Positions 36,507-44,961 of a DNA stretch of 64,000 nucleotides are shown piece by piece. The position numbers were made by a program, and so were the translations under genes. The notes beneath the pieces are model-generated. The model had not been told where the DNA came from, made no database searches, and saw nothing but the letters and a program-made list of their open reading frames with translations. Within the stretch, counting starts at the first letter, position 1. Every line of letters begins with the position of its first letter. This stretch comes from Bacteroidaceae bacterium. Its GTDB lineage: Bacteria > Bacteroidota > Bacteroidia > Bacteroidales > Bacteroidaceae. The stretch lies in the NCBI GenBank assembly GCA_024401215.1, contig JAKSLL010000006.1, positions 1 through 64,000 of the forward strand, written 5' to 3'.

Positions 36507-37574
36507 ATGAAACAAGCATTATTTATTGACCGCGATGGCACAATCCTTGTTGAGCCAGAGGATGAACAGATTGACTCTTTCGAGAAGTTTCAGTTTGTTC
36601 CTGGTGTGATTCGCAATCTCAATTTCATCCGTACAAAGCTTGATTTTGAGTTTGTTATGGTTAGCAATCAGGACGGTCTTGGCACAGACAGCTATCCAGA
36701 GCCTGATTTCTGGCCAACGCATAACCTTATGCTTAACACGCTGAAGAGCGAGGGAGTGGAGTTTGACGACATCCTCATCGACAGAAGTTTCCCAGAGGAC
36801 AATCTGCCTACTCGCAAGCCGGGCACAGGAATGTTGACCAAGTATCTTGCTGGTGATTATGATCTTGCTAATAGCTATGTGATTGGCGACCGCCAGACAG
36901 ATAAGCAGTTGGCGGTAAATCTCGGATGCAAATATCTTATCCTTGGTGATAATGTGCAGTCTTGGGATGAGATTACAGAGATACTCTTTGCTGGCGAGCG
37001 TACAGCTTCAGTAAGGCGTACGACGAAGGAGACAGATATTGACATCCGACTCAATCTTGACGGCACAGGGCAGTGTGACATAAACACAGGACTTGGCTTC
37101 TTCGATCACATGCTCGAACAGATTGGCAAGCATGGCAGTATAGACTTGTTCATCCATGTGAATGGCGACCTTAATGTTGATGAGCATCATACTATTGAGG
37201 ATACGGGAATAGCACTTGGCGAGTGTATCGGCAAAGCGTTGGGCGACAAGCGAGGAATAGAGCGTTATGGCTATTGTCTTCCTATGGATGATTGTCTCTG
37301 CTCTGTCGCACTTGACTTTGGCGGTCGTGCATGGCTCATCTGGGATGCAGAGTTTAAGCGTGAGTATGTTGGTGACATGCCTACAGAGATGTTCCATCAT
37401 TTCTTTAAGTCATTCAGCGACGTAGCACGCATGAACCTGAACATCAAAGCAGAAGGTGATAACGAGCATCATAAGATAGAAGGAATATTCAAGGCTCTAG
37501 CACGAAGCATAAAGATGGCTGTTAAGAGAGATATCTATAAGTTCCAGTTGCCAAGTTCGAAAGGAATGCTGTAA
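36507..37574 (+). CDS. hisB: Bifunctional histidinol-phosphatase / imidazoleglycerol-phosphate dehydratase
   Basis: Two enzymes in one chain. Residues 1-165 are a HAD phosphatase ([12 protein letters not shown] catalytic Asp pair, VSNQDGLGT, Cys/Lys region [20 protein letters not shown]). Residues 170-355 are IGP dehydratase with the two manganese motifs ([28 protein letters not shown], and later [24 protein letters not shown]). The fusion is known in Bacteroidetes and enterobacteria. Starts immediately after hisC, so translation is coupled. A terminator follows. Confidence 0.97.
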   Translation: MKQALFIDRDGTILVEPEDEQIDSFEKFQFVPGVIRNLNFIRTKLDFEFVMVSNQDGLGTDSYPEPDFWPTHNLMLNTLKSEGVEFDDILIDRSFPEDNLPTRKPGTGMLTKYLAGDYDLANSYVIGDRQTDKQLAVNLGCKYLILGDNVQSWDEITEILFAGERTASVRRTTKETDIDIRLNLDGTGQCDINTGLGFFDHMLEQIGKHGSIDLFIHVNGDLNVDEHHTIEDTGIALGECIGKALGDKRGIERYGYCLPMDDCLCSVALDFGGRAWLIWDAEFKREYVGDMPTEMFHHFFKSFSDVARMNLNIKAEGDNEHHKIEGIFKALARSIKMAVKRDIYKFQLPSSKGML

Positions 37575-37601
37575 AATAGCGGCATAAAACTCAATATTCA
37601 G

Positions 37602-37661
37602 CACAAAGGTTTCAGAGATAACATATAGCATTGTTTTTCTTTGGAACCTTTGTGTTTTTTT
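37602..37661 (+). terminator. Terminator after the his cluster
   Basis: CACAAAGGTT (37602-37611) pairs perfectly with AACCTTTGTG (37645-37654) across a loop of about 33 bases, followed by seven Ts. Its end runs into the first possible codon of the next gene. Confidence 0.8.
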
Positions 37662-39417
37662 GCCATTGATTAAGATAAAGAAAATATATAATGTGTTTTG
37701 TGTCATCGGGATGATAATCTCGATGGTGGTTTGCTATTTGTCTATAAGCCAGACAGATGAATTGGATTATTATCGAACAGAAAGCGCAAATGCATTATAC
37801 CTTGTGACTGCTGATGCTGACTCTGCCGATGCTGTAAGTGCTAATGTCTCTTTGCCAATAACGAAATTGTTGAAAGGGAACAAGCACATAAAGAATCGTT
37901 ATATAGTTTCTCAATTTTCAAAGTCTTATTCCTATTGGGTGTATAGCACATTCGTTCGCCTTGATTACCCGGAAAGCGAGTCTGCTGTTGAGAAAGAGAT
38001 GAACGACCGACTTGATATGCTGAGAGCAAGGAGCCAAGCCCAATCGCTAATGTTTAAGGGACTGAAGATGAAGCTTGTGCCTGAAAAGGATGTTCTTTCT
38101 AATGAGAAGACTATTGTAAAGAAGAAGAGCGATATGGATTTTGCCCTGTCAGTCTTTTCCTTGGCATTGCTGCTTATATCTGCTATCTCGTTCATTACAG
38201 TTTCGATGACGGAGGCACCGTCGCAGATGAAGAAACTGAATACGCTGATGGTTCTTGGCGTCACAAAATGGAGTGTTCGCAGAGATATCATCATTCAGAA
38301 ACTGTCTATGACAGGCATTGCTTTGCTGGTTTCCATTTTTACTATTGCTGTGATTGACAACCTTGGCGTTCTTGACAGTCCGCTTTCTAAAAGCATAAGC
38401 ATTACCGACAATGGTAATCTGATAATACTTGCTGGATTGGCAGTGTTCTCATTGGCAACAGGCATATTATCAGGGTTTTATCCCGCTGTATATTCTACTC
38501 ATTTCCCTCTTTCAATGATTCTCAAAGGACGTTTTGCTTTGTCAAGAATGGGAAGGCGACTTCGTTCGTTGATGTTGTTTTTGCAATTCACAGCGTGCTT
38601 TTTAGTGATGCTTTATTTTGGTATTATTGTTTTGCAGAATTACTCTCTTACAAACTCCGATTTCAAGTTTCCTATAGAGAATATGGTGTATTCAAAAGTG
38701 ACATCTATACTTTCGGAGTCAGACAAAGAGACGCTAAAAAAATCCCTCACCCGGGTGAAAGGTGTTGAATGCGTTGTGATTTCTAAATCTCTTACTGACA
38801 TATACTCGCAAGCTAAGGAAGACTATTCGTCAGACAAGACACAGCAATTTGTGATTGTTCGCTTAGTTGATAATGTTGACAGGCGGGCGGTGTGTAAGGC
38901 TATGTTCAGAAGCTTGTTGGAATTATATGGCATGGAAGAGTATTACACGGATGAGGGTGAGGCAGAAATGATGTACGGATTCAAAGGCTTTGATGAAACA
39001 ATAGGAGCGATATATTCTGCTGAACTGAATTTTGCGAGAAAGACAATGTGGCTTGCTATTTGCTGTATAGTCATAACTTTGTTTGGTGTCTTTTCCATCA
39101 CAATGATAGAACGCCGCTATATGCTTCGTAATACAGCAATACGCCGCGTGATAGGAATGACAAGACTGGAGATATTGATGATTCAGATAAAGCATTACGC
39201 CTTCCTTCTCGCTATAAGTGCGGTCGTGGGAATGACATCCGCAAAGTTTCTTGCAGATGTGTGGCTTTCATCGTTCAACAATGTGATTACTGTGCCTTTA
39301 TGGCTGTATGTCTTGGTGTTTTTGGTGCTTTCGCTGCTTGTATTCTTGTCGATAACAGCGCAAAACATAAAGCTTGCAGTAGATGATTTGCCACAGGCAA
39401 TCAAGTATGACAATTGA
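37660..39417 (+). CDS. FtsX-like ABC transporter permease
   Basis: Up to 585 residues with four main transmembrane regions: near the N-terminus (about 14-27), about 165-185, 215-235 and 255-275, then a pair after 465 and a C-terminal helix at about 545-565. This is the MacB/FtsX permease design (LMVLGVTKWSVRRDIIIQKL and RRVIGMTRLEILMIQIKHYAF are the two FtsX core segments). It is shorter than most Bacteroidetes homologues (about 750-800), mainly in the periplasmic parts. Start is uncertain: no upstream ATG exists, TTG 37660 abuts a terminator T-tract, and ATG 37711 is an alternative. The partner ATPase follows with overlapping ends, so this is a macrolide/lipoprotein-type exporter module. Confidence 0.82.
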   Translation: MPLIKIKKIYNVFCVIGMIISMVVCYLSISQTDELDYYRTESANALYLVTADADSADAVSANVSLPITKLLKGNKHIKNRYIVSQFSKSYSYWVYSTFVRLDYPESESAVEKEMNDRLDMLRARSQAQSLMFKGLKMKLVPEKDVLSNEKTIVKKKSDMDFALSVFSLALLLISAISFITVSMTEAPSQMKKLNTLMVLGVTKWSVRRDIIIQKLSMTGIALLVSIFTIAVIDNLGVLDSPLSKSISITDNGNLIILAGLAVFSLATGILSGFYPAVYSTHFPLSMILKGRFALSRMGRRLRSLMLFLQFTACFLVMLYFGIIVLQNYSLTNSDFKFPIENMVYSKVTSILSESDKETLKKSLTRVKGVECVVISKSLTDIYSQAKEDYSSDKTQQFVIVRLVDNVDRRAVCKAMFRSLLELYGMEEYYTDEGEAEMMYGFKGFDETIGAIYSAELNFARKTMWLAICCIVITLFGVFSITMIERRYMLRNTAIRRVIGMTRLEILMIQIKHYAFLLAISAVVGMTSAKFLADVWLSSFNNVITVPLWLYVLVFLVLSLLVFLSITAQNIKLAVDDLPQAIKYDN

Positions 39418-39431
39418 AGATTTGCGAATAT

Positions 39432-40103
39432 ATGATAAAATTTGAAAATATAAGAAAGGAATTTCCAACTACCTTATGTCTGCGCGATGTGAATCTTGAA
39501 GTCGGCGATGGCGAGTTCGTGGCTATTATGGGACCTTCTGGTTCGGGAAAGACTACGATGCTCAACATCCTCGGTTTGCTTGACACGCCTACTGAAGGCA
39601 GGCTTTTGATTGACGGACAGGATATGTATGCACTCTCTGAAAATGAAAGGACATATTTTCGCCGTAAGAATTTAGGATTTGTATTTCAATCGTTTAACCT
39701 GATTGATGACCTTACTGTATTTGAGAATGTCGAGCTTCCTCTGAAACTTCTTGGCTATCCTGCAAATGAGCGTAGGAAGCTTGTGAATGAAATGTTAGGT
39801 CGTCTAAATATCAGCCATCGCACGAAGATGTATCCAGCAGAGCTGTCGGGCGGACAGCAACAGAGAGCAGCCATCGCACGAGCTGTGATATCAAAGCCTA
39901 AATTGCTTCTTGCCGATGAACCTACTGGCAATCTCGATTCAAAGCAGGGGCAGGAGGTTATGCATTTGCTTTCTGAACTTCATGACACGCTTCATGCCAC
40001 AATAGTAATGGCGACACATAATCGCCGCGATGCAGATTATGCTGACCGTGTTATCGAAATGTTTGATGGAAGAGTAGTTGGAAACTCACATTCCATCCAT
40101 TAG
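39432..40103 (+). CDS. ABC transporter ATP-binding protein (LolD/MacB type)
   Basis: 223 residues from ATG 39432 ([11 protein letters not shown]). Walker [11 protein letters not shown]-loop FVFQSFNL, signature [10 protein letters not shown], Walker [15 protein letters not shown] and switch His (ATHNRRD) are complete. Belongs to the MacB/LolD subfamily that powers FtsX-like permeases. Its 3' end overlaps the convergent histidine kinase gene by 53 bp. Confidence 0.93.
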   Translation: MIKFENIRKEFPTTLCLRDVNLEVGDGEFVAIMGPSGSGKTTMLNILGLLDTPTEGRLLIDGQDMYALSENERTYFRRKNLGFVFQSFNLIDDLTVFENVELPLKLLGYPANERRKLVNEMLGRLNISHRTKMYPAELSGGQQQRAAIARAVISKPKLLLADEPTGNLDSKQGQEVMHLLSELHDTLHATIVMATHNRRDADYADRVIEMFDGRVVGNSHSIH

Positions 40104-40857
40104 TGTTTGCTGGCAGCAGTTCGATGCTTCCGCCTGATATTGTCATTATTTGGCGGCATAAGCTGAGTCCGATGCCGTTGCCTGTCTTCTTGGTGGTGAA
40201 GAATGGCACGAAAATCTCCTTCTGCTCTTCTTCTGAGATTGTTTTGCCATTGTTTGCAATAACAATTCTCAAAGGGTTGTTGTTATATTGGTAAGCAGAG
40301 ATATGGATTTTTGTTGCTGATGCTTCTATGGCGTTTTTCACTATATTTATAATTATCTGACGGATAAGATTTGGGTCTGCATAGAGCGTTAAGGCATGAG
40401 GTTCTATGCTTGTTGTTATTTCCACCAGTTCAGAATATTTTGTGATGCCACTTATCAGGTCGCTGACGAGAATATGCTCAGGTTGAGGCTGTTGGAGAGA
40501 GGAAAACTTCCGATAGCTGTCCACAAAAGAGCATAAACCCTCAGATGTGTCATGTATGGCTTTTATTCCGTCATAGTATTCGGATTTCTTTATCTCTTCC
40601 TCTTGCATGAAAGTGTCGCTGAGGGAAACTATAGGAGCAAGCGAATTCATAATTTCATGGGTGAGTATTCGTGTGAGTTTCTCCCATGATGCCATCTCTA
40701 TATTTTGACGCTGTTCTTGCATCATTTCCAGCATCTTGTTTATTGTCTCCCTTGCAGCTCGCTCGCCTGGCATGAGTCCTTTTGTGGGCAGTCTGAAAGA
40801 GAAATCGCCATTTTTTATGGCTTCAAGAACTAATGGGTATTGTGAAGTGTCAAACAT
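40051..40857 (-). CDS. Soluble sensor histidine kinase, short form
   Basis: 268 residues. Dimerisation box with phospho-acceptor His in LTRILTHEIMNSLAPI (about residue 67), then HATPase_c: N-box NIVKNAIEAS, G1-like IVIANNGKTI, F-box and G2 TTKKTGNGIGLSLCRQIM. Related Bacteroidetes kinases are about 430 residues with two membrane helices; those are absent here, leaving a cytoplasmic kinase. The N-terminal ~60 residues look like a linker/HAMP-like region. Downstream of the response regulator on the same strand, 160 bp apart. Converges on the ABC ATPase gene with a 53-bp coding overlap. Confidence 0.88.
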   Translation of the reverse strand: MFDTSQYPLVLEAIKNGDFSFRLPTKGLMPGERAARETINKMLEMMQEQRQNIEMASWEKLTRILTHEIMNSLAPIVSLSDTFMQEEEIKKSEYYDGIKAIHDTSEGLCSFVDSYRKFSSLQQPQPEHILVSDLISGITKYSELVEITTSIEPHALTLYADPNLIRQIIINIVKNAIEASATKIHISAYQYNNNPLRIVIANNGKTISEEEQKEIFVPFFTTKKTGNGIGLSLCRQIMTISGGSIELLPANTNGWNVSFQLLFHQTFR

Positions 40858-40910
40858 ATTAAATCAAGCAGAGGTGTGAGAAATATAGGCGCTACATATT
40901 GTGCCACCTA

Positions 40911-41030
40911 TTGTTTTGGGGGTGTTCTATAAATTAGTTTGACTCTTTTTAGACTATCGCAAGCGATAGACAAACAGATGTCAAGCAAACATGCCGAATG
41001 GATTTGAACGCTTAAACTAATTCGTAGAAC
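40911..41030. repeat. Mosaic duplication between kinase and regulator genes
   Basis: GTTCTATAAATTAGTTT (40924-40940) is inverted at 41014-41030, where it forms the last codons of the response regulator (15 of 17 match). Just left of it, TTGTTTTGGGGGTGTTC (40911-40927) is a direct copy of 41552-41569, at the regulator 5' end (one T fewer). A CTATCGC/GCGATAG hairpin lies in the middle. So both ends of the regulator gene are echoed in one 120-bp spacer. Confidence 0.55.
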
Positions 41031-41550
41031 ATCCCTTTAGTTTGTTATATAGCGTCTGTCTGCTGATGCCCAAAAGGTCAGCTGCCAATTTCAAATTTCC
41101 GTGACATTTATCAACAGCGCCTTTTATATGCGCCTCCTCCATCTCTTGAAGTGGCTGCACCTCTGTCTGCTTGTCAATGCATGAAGTGAGTGCTTGTACC
41201 AGTTTCTCGTTATCCCATGGCTTGACAACAAAATCTGATGCACCTCGCTTCAACGCTTTTACTGCAAGTTCAATGTCGGCATAGGCGGTGAAGAGCACAA
41301 CGGGTGTTTGTGGATGCTCCCTCTTGATATTGTCGAGCCAGAACAATCCTTCATTGCCAGTGTTCAATCCAAAGGCGAAATTCATGTCGAGCAGGACGAC
41401 ACTCACGTCTTCCTGCGACATTGTTTGTAATATGGTGTCGGGCGAATTGAGGGTGATAACTTTCTCGAAAGTCTTTTTGAGAAGGTATTTCAGCGAAATC
41501 AATACGCTCTGATTATCATCTACTATGAGAACAGTTTTGTACATCTGCAT
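41017..41550 (-). CDS. Response regulator: receiver plus Fis-type HTH, no AAA+ domain
   Basis: 177 residues from ATG 41550. REC domain (about 1-120) with acidic pocket DD in VLIVDDNQ, phospho-acceptor Asp in VVLLDMNF, Thr in FTAYAD and Lys in VVKPWD. It then goes straight to a Fis-family helix-turn-helix (about 140-175, GNLKLAADLLGISRQTLYNKLK). NtrC/AtoC-type regulators normally have a ~240-residue sigma54-activating AAA+ domain between these two; it is missing without a frameshift or scar visible, giving a PrrA/RegA-like layout that acts with the housekeeping sigma factor. Partner of the kinase just downstream. Confidence 0.9.
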   Translation of the reverse strand: MQMYKTVLIVDDNQSVLISLKYLLKKTFEKVITLNSPDTILQTMSQEDVSVVLLDMNFAFGLNTGNEGLFWLDNIKREHPQTPVVLFTAYADIELAVKALKRGASDFVVKPWDNEKLVQALTSCIDKQTEVQPLQEMEEAHIKGAVDKCHGNLKLAADLLGISRQTLYNKLKGCSTN

Positions 41551-41790
41551 ATTGTTTTTGGGGGTGTTCAATGTCGTAAACCAGCAATGTAATAAAATGC
41601 CAGCTCAGCAAAAAGTGCTGAACATCTGCTTTTTGTATGATATTGCAAATGTACGCATTTTTTTGCTAAGTAAGTGAAGAAATTTATTTTTAGTGTTTAA
41701 GAAATCCTAAATCCAAAGGGTTTGAAATTGTAAGTCAGCTATTCCTATGACTGGTCGTTATGTTGTGAGATTTATCATAGTTCTTCTCCG

Positions 41791-41830
41791 TGTCTAATTA
41801 CTGGACACGAAAATGTCTAATATTTGGACA
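41791..41830. promoter_or_regulatory. Two tandem TGTC-N9-GACA operator palindromes
   Basis: Site 1 TGTCTAATTACTGGACA (41791-41807) and site 2 TGTCTAATATTTGGACA (41814-41830) share 14 of 17 bases and are centred 23 bp apart, about two helical turns. The dyad TGTC...GACA is the kind bound by Fis-type HTH regulators. The adjacent response regulator is the obvious candidate (inference). Confidence 0.65.
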
Positions 41831-41879
41831 CGTTTATAGAATCTGTAAAGATAGTAAAAGGTGATGCTGTGGGTCTCGC

Positions 41880-41887
41880 TACATTTG
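41880..41887 (+). promoter_or_regulatory. -7 box of the TonB-family gene, no -33
   Basis: TACATTTG fits TAnnTTTG and is 40 bp before the ATG. No TTTG lies 19-21 bp upstream, so the promoter is probably activator dependent; the operator pair is at about -94 and -71. Confidence 0.5.
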
Positions 41888-41926
41888 CAATGTCAAAAGA
41901 AATACTAACATCTAAAACATTGCATT

Positions 41927-42640
41927 ATGGAGATTAAGAAATCATTAAGTGCTGATATAGAAGGCACACGAAACACTCATTTGTTTATCGGGTCAATCTT
42001 TGGTCTTGCAGTTCTTTACGCTTGTTTTGAATACACAACTCGGGAGTATGTGGAGAAAGATACCGTATTCTCTGCTGTGTCTTTTAATGACGACCAAGAC
42101 GTGATACCTATCACTCAGCAGATATTCACCATGGCTCCTCCTCCAAAGATGGATATCCCTAAAGTGGCAGAACTTCTTGATATTGTTGAGAATAACATGG
42201 ATATTGTTGAAGAGAACATCGTCAGTACAGAGTCTTTTGATGAACCAATACAAGGTCCTGTTTCTTCTGCCTCTGGCCCTGTCTCTCGCGCTCCAGTTAT
42301 GAAGATGGAGGAAATAGATGAAGACGATGTGTTTGAGAATGTTGAGCATGGGCCAGAGTTTCCGGGAGGCGAAAAGGCGCTTATGATTTGGCTGAGCAAG
42401 AATCTGAAATATCCAGCAGTAGCGGCAGAGCAGGGCATTCAAGGAAGGGTGTATGTGCAGTTTATCGTCAATAAGGACGGTTCAATTGTTGATGCAAAAG
42501 TTTCCAAGTCTTCTGACCCTTTGCTTGATAAGGAAGCCCTTCGTGTTGTTTCGTCTATGCCGAAGTGGAAACCTGGCAGACAGAATGGAAAATTTGTAAG
42601 AGTGAAATACACCCTTCCCGTTGTATTCCGTTTGGCATGA
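41927..42640 (+). CDS. TonB-family energy transducer
   Basis: 237 residues. One N-terminal signal-anchor helix (about 20-35, LFIGSIFGLAVLYACF), an acidic/proline-containing periplasmic linker (about 60-140, FTMAPPPKM, PIQGPVSSASGPVS) and a C-terminal TonB domain (about 150-237, FPGGEKALMIWLSKNLKYP, GIQGRVYVQFIVNKDGSIVDAKV, MPKWKPGRQNGKFVRVKYTLPVVF). It would couple proton motive force to outer-membrane receptors, although similar short proteins in Bacteroidetes may have signalling roles. Single gene with its own operator region and terminator. Confidence 0.92.
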   Translation: MEIKKSLSADIEGTRNTHLFIGSIFGLAVLYACFEYTTREYVEKDTVFSAVSFNDDQDVIPITQQIFTMAPPPKMDIPKVAELLDIVENNMDIVEENIVSTESFDEPIQGPVSSASGPVSRAPVMKMEEIDEDDVFENVEHGPEFPGGEKALMIWLSKNLKYPAVAAEQGIQGRVYVQFIVNKDGSIVDAKVSKSSDPLLDKEALRVVSSMPKWKPGRQNGKFVRVKYTLPVVFRLA

Positions 42641-42717
42641 TGAAAAATCGGAAATTGACATTTGATAATTAATGTTTTGATGTAACTTGTTAATACACAT
42701 TTGTATATAAAAAATAG

Positions 42718-42750
42718 AAGGTGTTGAAAGTATGACTTTTAACACCTTTT
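42718..42750 (+). terminator. Terminator after the TonB-family gene
   Basis: AAGGTGTT pairs with AACACCTT, extended by AAAGT/ACTTT with one bulge, loop ATG, then TTAACTTTT. Ends the transcript about 80 bp past the stop. Confidence 0.75.
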
Positions 42751-42797
42751 AACTTTTAACAAATGGGGTCCTCTTCCCCCTTGTCGCAGAAAGCTGA

Positions 42798-43076
42798 TCA
42801 GTCTGCTCTGAAAGTTATTACTTCGCCGTCTCTTGTGTTTTTGATAGCGGGAATCTCCCAATCGACAGTTCCAAGCTCGTATGTGTCAATCCCTGTTTCA
42901 GAGTAATAGCTGTCGGTCTCTATACCTATGGTGAACTGGTCGTAATCAATTATCTGCTTGCCTGGATATAGAGTCTGAAGTTTGTCAACAGCTGCTCTGT
43001 GGCATTTGTCGATTTCCTCTTCATCGTCGTCAAGCATAAATTTTCTAAATATGAAGATGTTTTCACCTTGTTCCAT
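42798..43076 (-). CDS. Hypothetical acidic protein
   Basis: 92 residues, no signal peptide and no known domain. Very acidic (MEQGENIFIFRKFMLDDDEEEIDKCHRAAVDKL); the second half has IDYDQFTIGIETDSYYSETGIDTYELGTVDWEIP. It is alone between the TonB-family terminator and the DUF456 gene, on the opposite strand. Codon use is like that of its neighbours, so it is likely a real small gene. Confidence 0.6.
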   Translation of the reverse strand: MEQGENIFIFRKFMLDDDEEEIDKCHRAAVDKLQTLYPGKQIIDYDQFTIGIETDSYYSETGIDTYELGTVDWEIPAIKNTRDGEVITFRAD

Positions 43077-43160
43077 ATTAATTGATAGCTCTTTTTGTTA
43101 ATATCACTACAAAAATACAATAATTAGTGTGCGTGAACAAATTATGTGAAGAAAATGTTT

Positions 43161-43168
43161 TATCTTTG
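43161..43168 (+). promoter_or_regulatory. -7 box for the DUF456 gene
   Basis: TATCTTTG lies 53 bp upstream of the ATG at 43221. I do not see a TTTG at 19-21 bp, so this is a partial match only. Confidence 0.45.
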
Positions 43169-43220
43169 CGACAAAAGGAGATGAATGAATCCCCGCCATC
43201 ATTAAAAATAAAGTATAAAT

Positions 43221-43736
43221 ATGAGAGAATTGACAAATCAAGATATAATGTTTATCATAGCAGGCGTGCTCAATGTTGTTGGCATTGTCGGCTCGTTTGT
43301 GCCTGCCCTGCCTGGCCCTCCTCTGGCTTTGGCAGCAATGATACTTTGCTGTGTTGCATACCCTTCTACAATAATGATTGTTCTTACTGTCATGATGGCA
43401 TTGCTTGTTGTGGCGTTGGCAATCACCGATTATCTTGCTCCGGGCTATATGGCGAAGAAGGCAGGAGGAAGCAAGAGAGCAGAGTGGGGCGCAAATATTG
43501 GTTTGTTCATTGGCCTGTTCTTCTTGCCTTGGGGTATTGTGATTGGACCTTTCGTTGGTGCATTTATTGGTCAGATTTCAGAGTATTCAGGCGAATTTGA
43601 ATGGAAGAAATCTTTCGTTGTGGCGAGCTACACGCTCATGTCGCTTTTGGTCACATCCTTTTTTAAGTTTATGGCATGTCTGCTTATGCTTGCAATCTGT
43701 ATAGTGGATGTTGTGATATATTATTACAATTTATAA
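43221..43736 (+). CDS. DUF456 family inner-membrane protein
   Basis: 171 residues with about five transmembrane segments. The glycine/proline signature GIVGSFVPALPGPPLALAAM, and further on PGYMAKKAGGSKRAEWGANIGLFIGLFFLPWGIVIGPFVGAFIGQI, are typical of DUF456. Family function unknown. A symmetrical terminator lies 9 bp after the stop. Confidence 0.9.
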   Translation: MRELTNQDIMFIIAGVLNVVGIVGSFVPALPGPPLALAAMILCCVAYPSTIMIVLTVMMALLVVALAITDYLAPGYMAKKAGGSKRAEWGANIGLFIGLFFLPWGIVIGPFVGAFIGQISEYSGEFEWKKSFVVASYTLMSLLVTSFFKFMACLLMLAICIVDVVIYYYNL

Positions 43737-43744
43737 GCAGAGTG

Positions 43745-43789
43745 AAAAAATTAGCCGCATCGTTGAATCATCGATGCGGCTAATTTTTG
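43745..43789. terminator. Bidirectional terminator between DUF456 and the esterase gene
   Basis: AGCCGCATCG and CGATGCGGCT form a perfect 10-bp stem with a 9-base loop. It has AAAAAATT to the left and AATTTTT to the right, so it serves both converging genes. Confidence 0.93.
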
Positions 43790-43792
43790 TTT

Positions 43793-44884
43793 CTACCAAT
43801 TCATGAGATTTTTGAGGTATGCGGTAAGTTCATTTGCCATCACCTCGTGTTGAGCATAACTTGGATGCCAGTCTGCTCCGTAACCGAGAGAACCATCTTG
43901 AGGCGTGATATCGAAGCGGTACACTTCGTTGTCGCCGCTCTTGTGCGCTTCTTCCACAACCTTGTTCATCGAACTCTTGGCAAGCTCCAATGACTCGCCG
44001 CCCATCATGCTTCCGCTGAGCAATACAATCTTTGCGTTGGCATAATGGTTGCGCACCTGTTTGTAGAGGTTGCGGTAGCCATTGAGCAGCAGCTTAGGAT
44101 CTGCTCCGTCTGTTGATGTGTCGTTAGTGCCAAGATTGATGCAGACAACCTGTGGAGTGAATCGAGAGAAATCCCACTGATACTTCTCGTTATAAAGAAG
44201 TGTATGGGTGTATTCTGTGTTCATGTTGATTTTGTCTCCTGTGCGTGGGCCGTTATAGTTGCGGTACACTCCAATGCCTGAGCGAGCCACAACGAGATGC
44301 AATGCGTTGAGGTTGCGTGCTGTGCGAGCTGCATAGGTGTAGTAGTGGTTTGAAGTCTCATCCATGAAGTGATACATCTTGTCAGAGGCTTCGACACCAT
44401 ATCCGCAAGTGATGGAGTTGCCAATGAACTCGATGGTGCGCTCAGGCAGATTCTGTACAGGAGCGAGCGACTCTCCCTTGTCAACGATGAAGCCGCGGAA
44501 CTCAGGCAGACGCTCATATCCCTCATTCACATACATCACCATAGCTTGGTGAGTTCCCTTTGGAAGACCTGCGGCGAGAGAGATTACTGAGTCGTTCTCG
44601 CTGTTGAAACACACCTTGAAAGCCTCGCATCCGTCGATAGATGCCATGAAATATCCAGACTTAGGCTTCGCCATCATCTTGAGAGATGTGCCGTTGAAGC
44701 CTGTGCGTATCTGTACGCCAGGGAAGGTGAATACTGGTCGTTCCGGGTTGCTGTTTTCTGTTCTTCCGATTATCTTGATGTTGCCGTCTGTAGGTTTTAT
44801 CACCGTGCCGAAAGGTGCTATTGTCTGAGCAGAGACGTTTAATGCTGCAAGGAGTGTAAATGCAGCTGTAATATATTTCTTCAT
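43793..44884 (-). CDS. SGNH/GDSL carbohydrate esterase, CE2-like acetyl-xylan esterase
   Basis: 363 residues from ATG 44884 (MKKYITAAFTLLAALNVSAQ signal peptide); the ORF can extend to 44938 but the signal fixes the start. An N-terminal jelly-roll (GNIKIIGRTENSNPERPVFTFPG, RTGFNGTSLKMM) precedes the SGNH domain: EFIGNSITCGYGVE (catalytic Ser), CINLGTNDTS (block III Asn) and GADWHPSYAQHE (catalytic Asp-x-x-His). This order is that of CE2 esterases, which deacetylate xylo- and manno-oligosaccharides. It is 77 bp downstream of the GH51 gene, so the pair probably forms one operon for arabinoxylan. Confidence 0.88.
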   Translation of the reverse strand: MKKYITAAFTLLAALNVSAQTIAPFGTVIKPTDGNIKIIGRTENSNPERPVFTFPGVQIRTGFNGTSLKMMAKPKSGYFMASIDGCEAFKVCFNSENDSVISLAAGLPKGTHQAMVMYVNEGYERLPEFRGFIVDKGESLAPVQNLPERTIEFIGNSITCGYGVEASDKMYHFMDETSNHYYTYAARTARNLNALHLVVARSGIGVYRNYNGPRTGDKINMNTEYTHTLLYNEKYQWDFSRFTPQVVCINLGTNDTSTDGADPKLLLNGYRNLYKQVRNHYANAKIVLLSGSMMGGESLELAKSSMNKVVEEAHKSGDNEVYRFDITPQDGSLGYGADWHPSYAQHEVMANELTAYLKNLMNW

Positions 44885-44961
44885 ATTTTTAGATGTATAA
44901 TGGCTGTTCGTATGCACAGCCGTCATTCTCTCAACCATATTTTAGGGTTGGTTGGAGGATA

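Noticed and set aside
41791..41830. Start of a phage or IS end at the two dyads
   Set aside because: Each dyad is a self-contained operator-like palindrome in a promoter region, with no element or duplication around it.
41831..41926. Sigma54 promoter (GG-N10-GC) upstream of the TonB-family gene
   Set aside because: No GG/GC pair has the required spacing, and the nearby regulator has no AAA+ domain. A TAnnTTTG box fits better.
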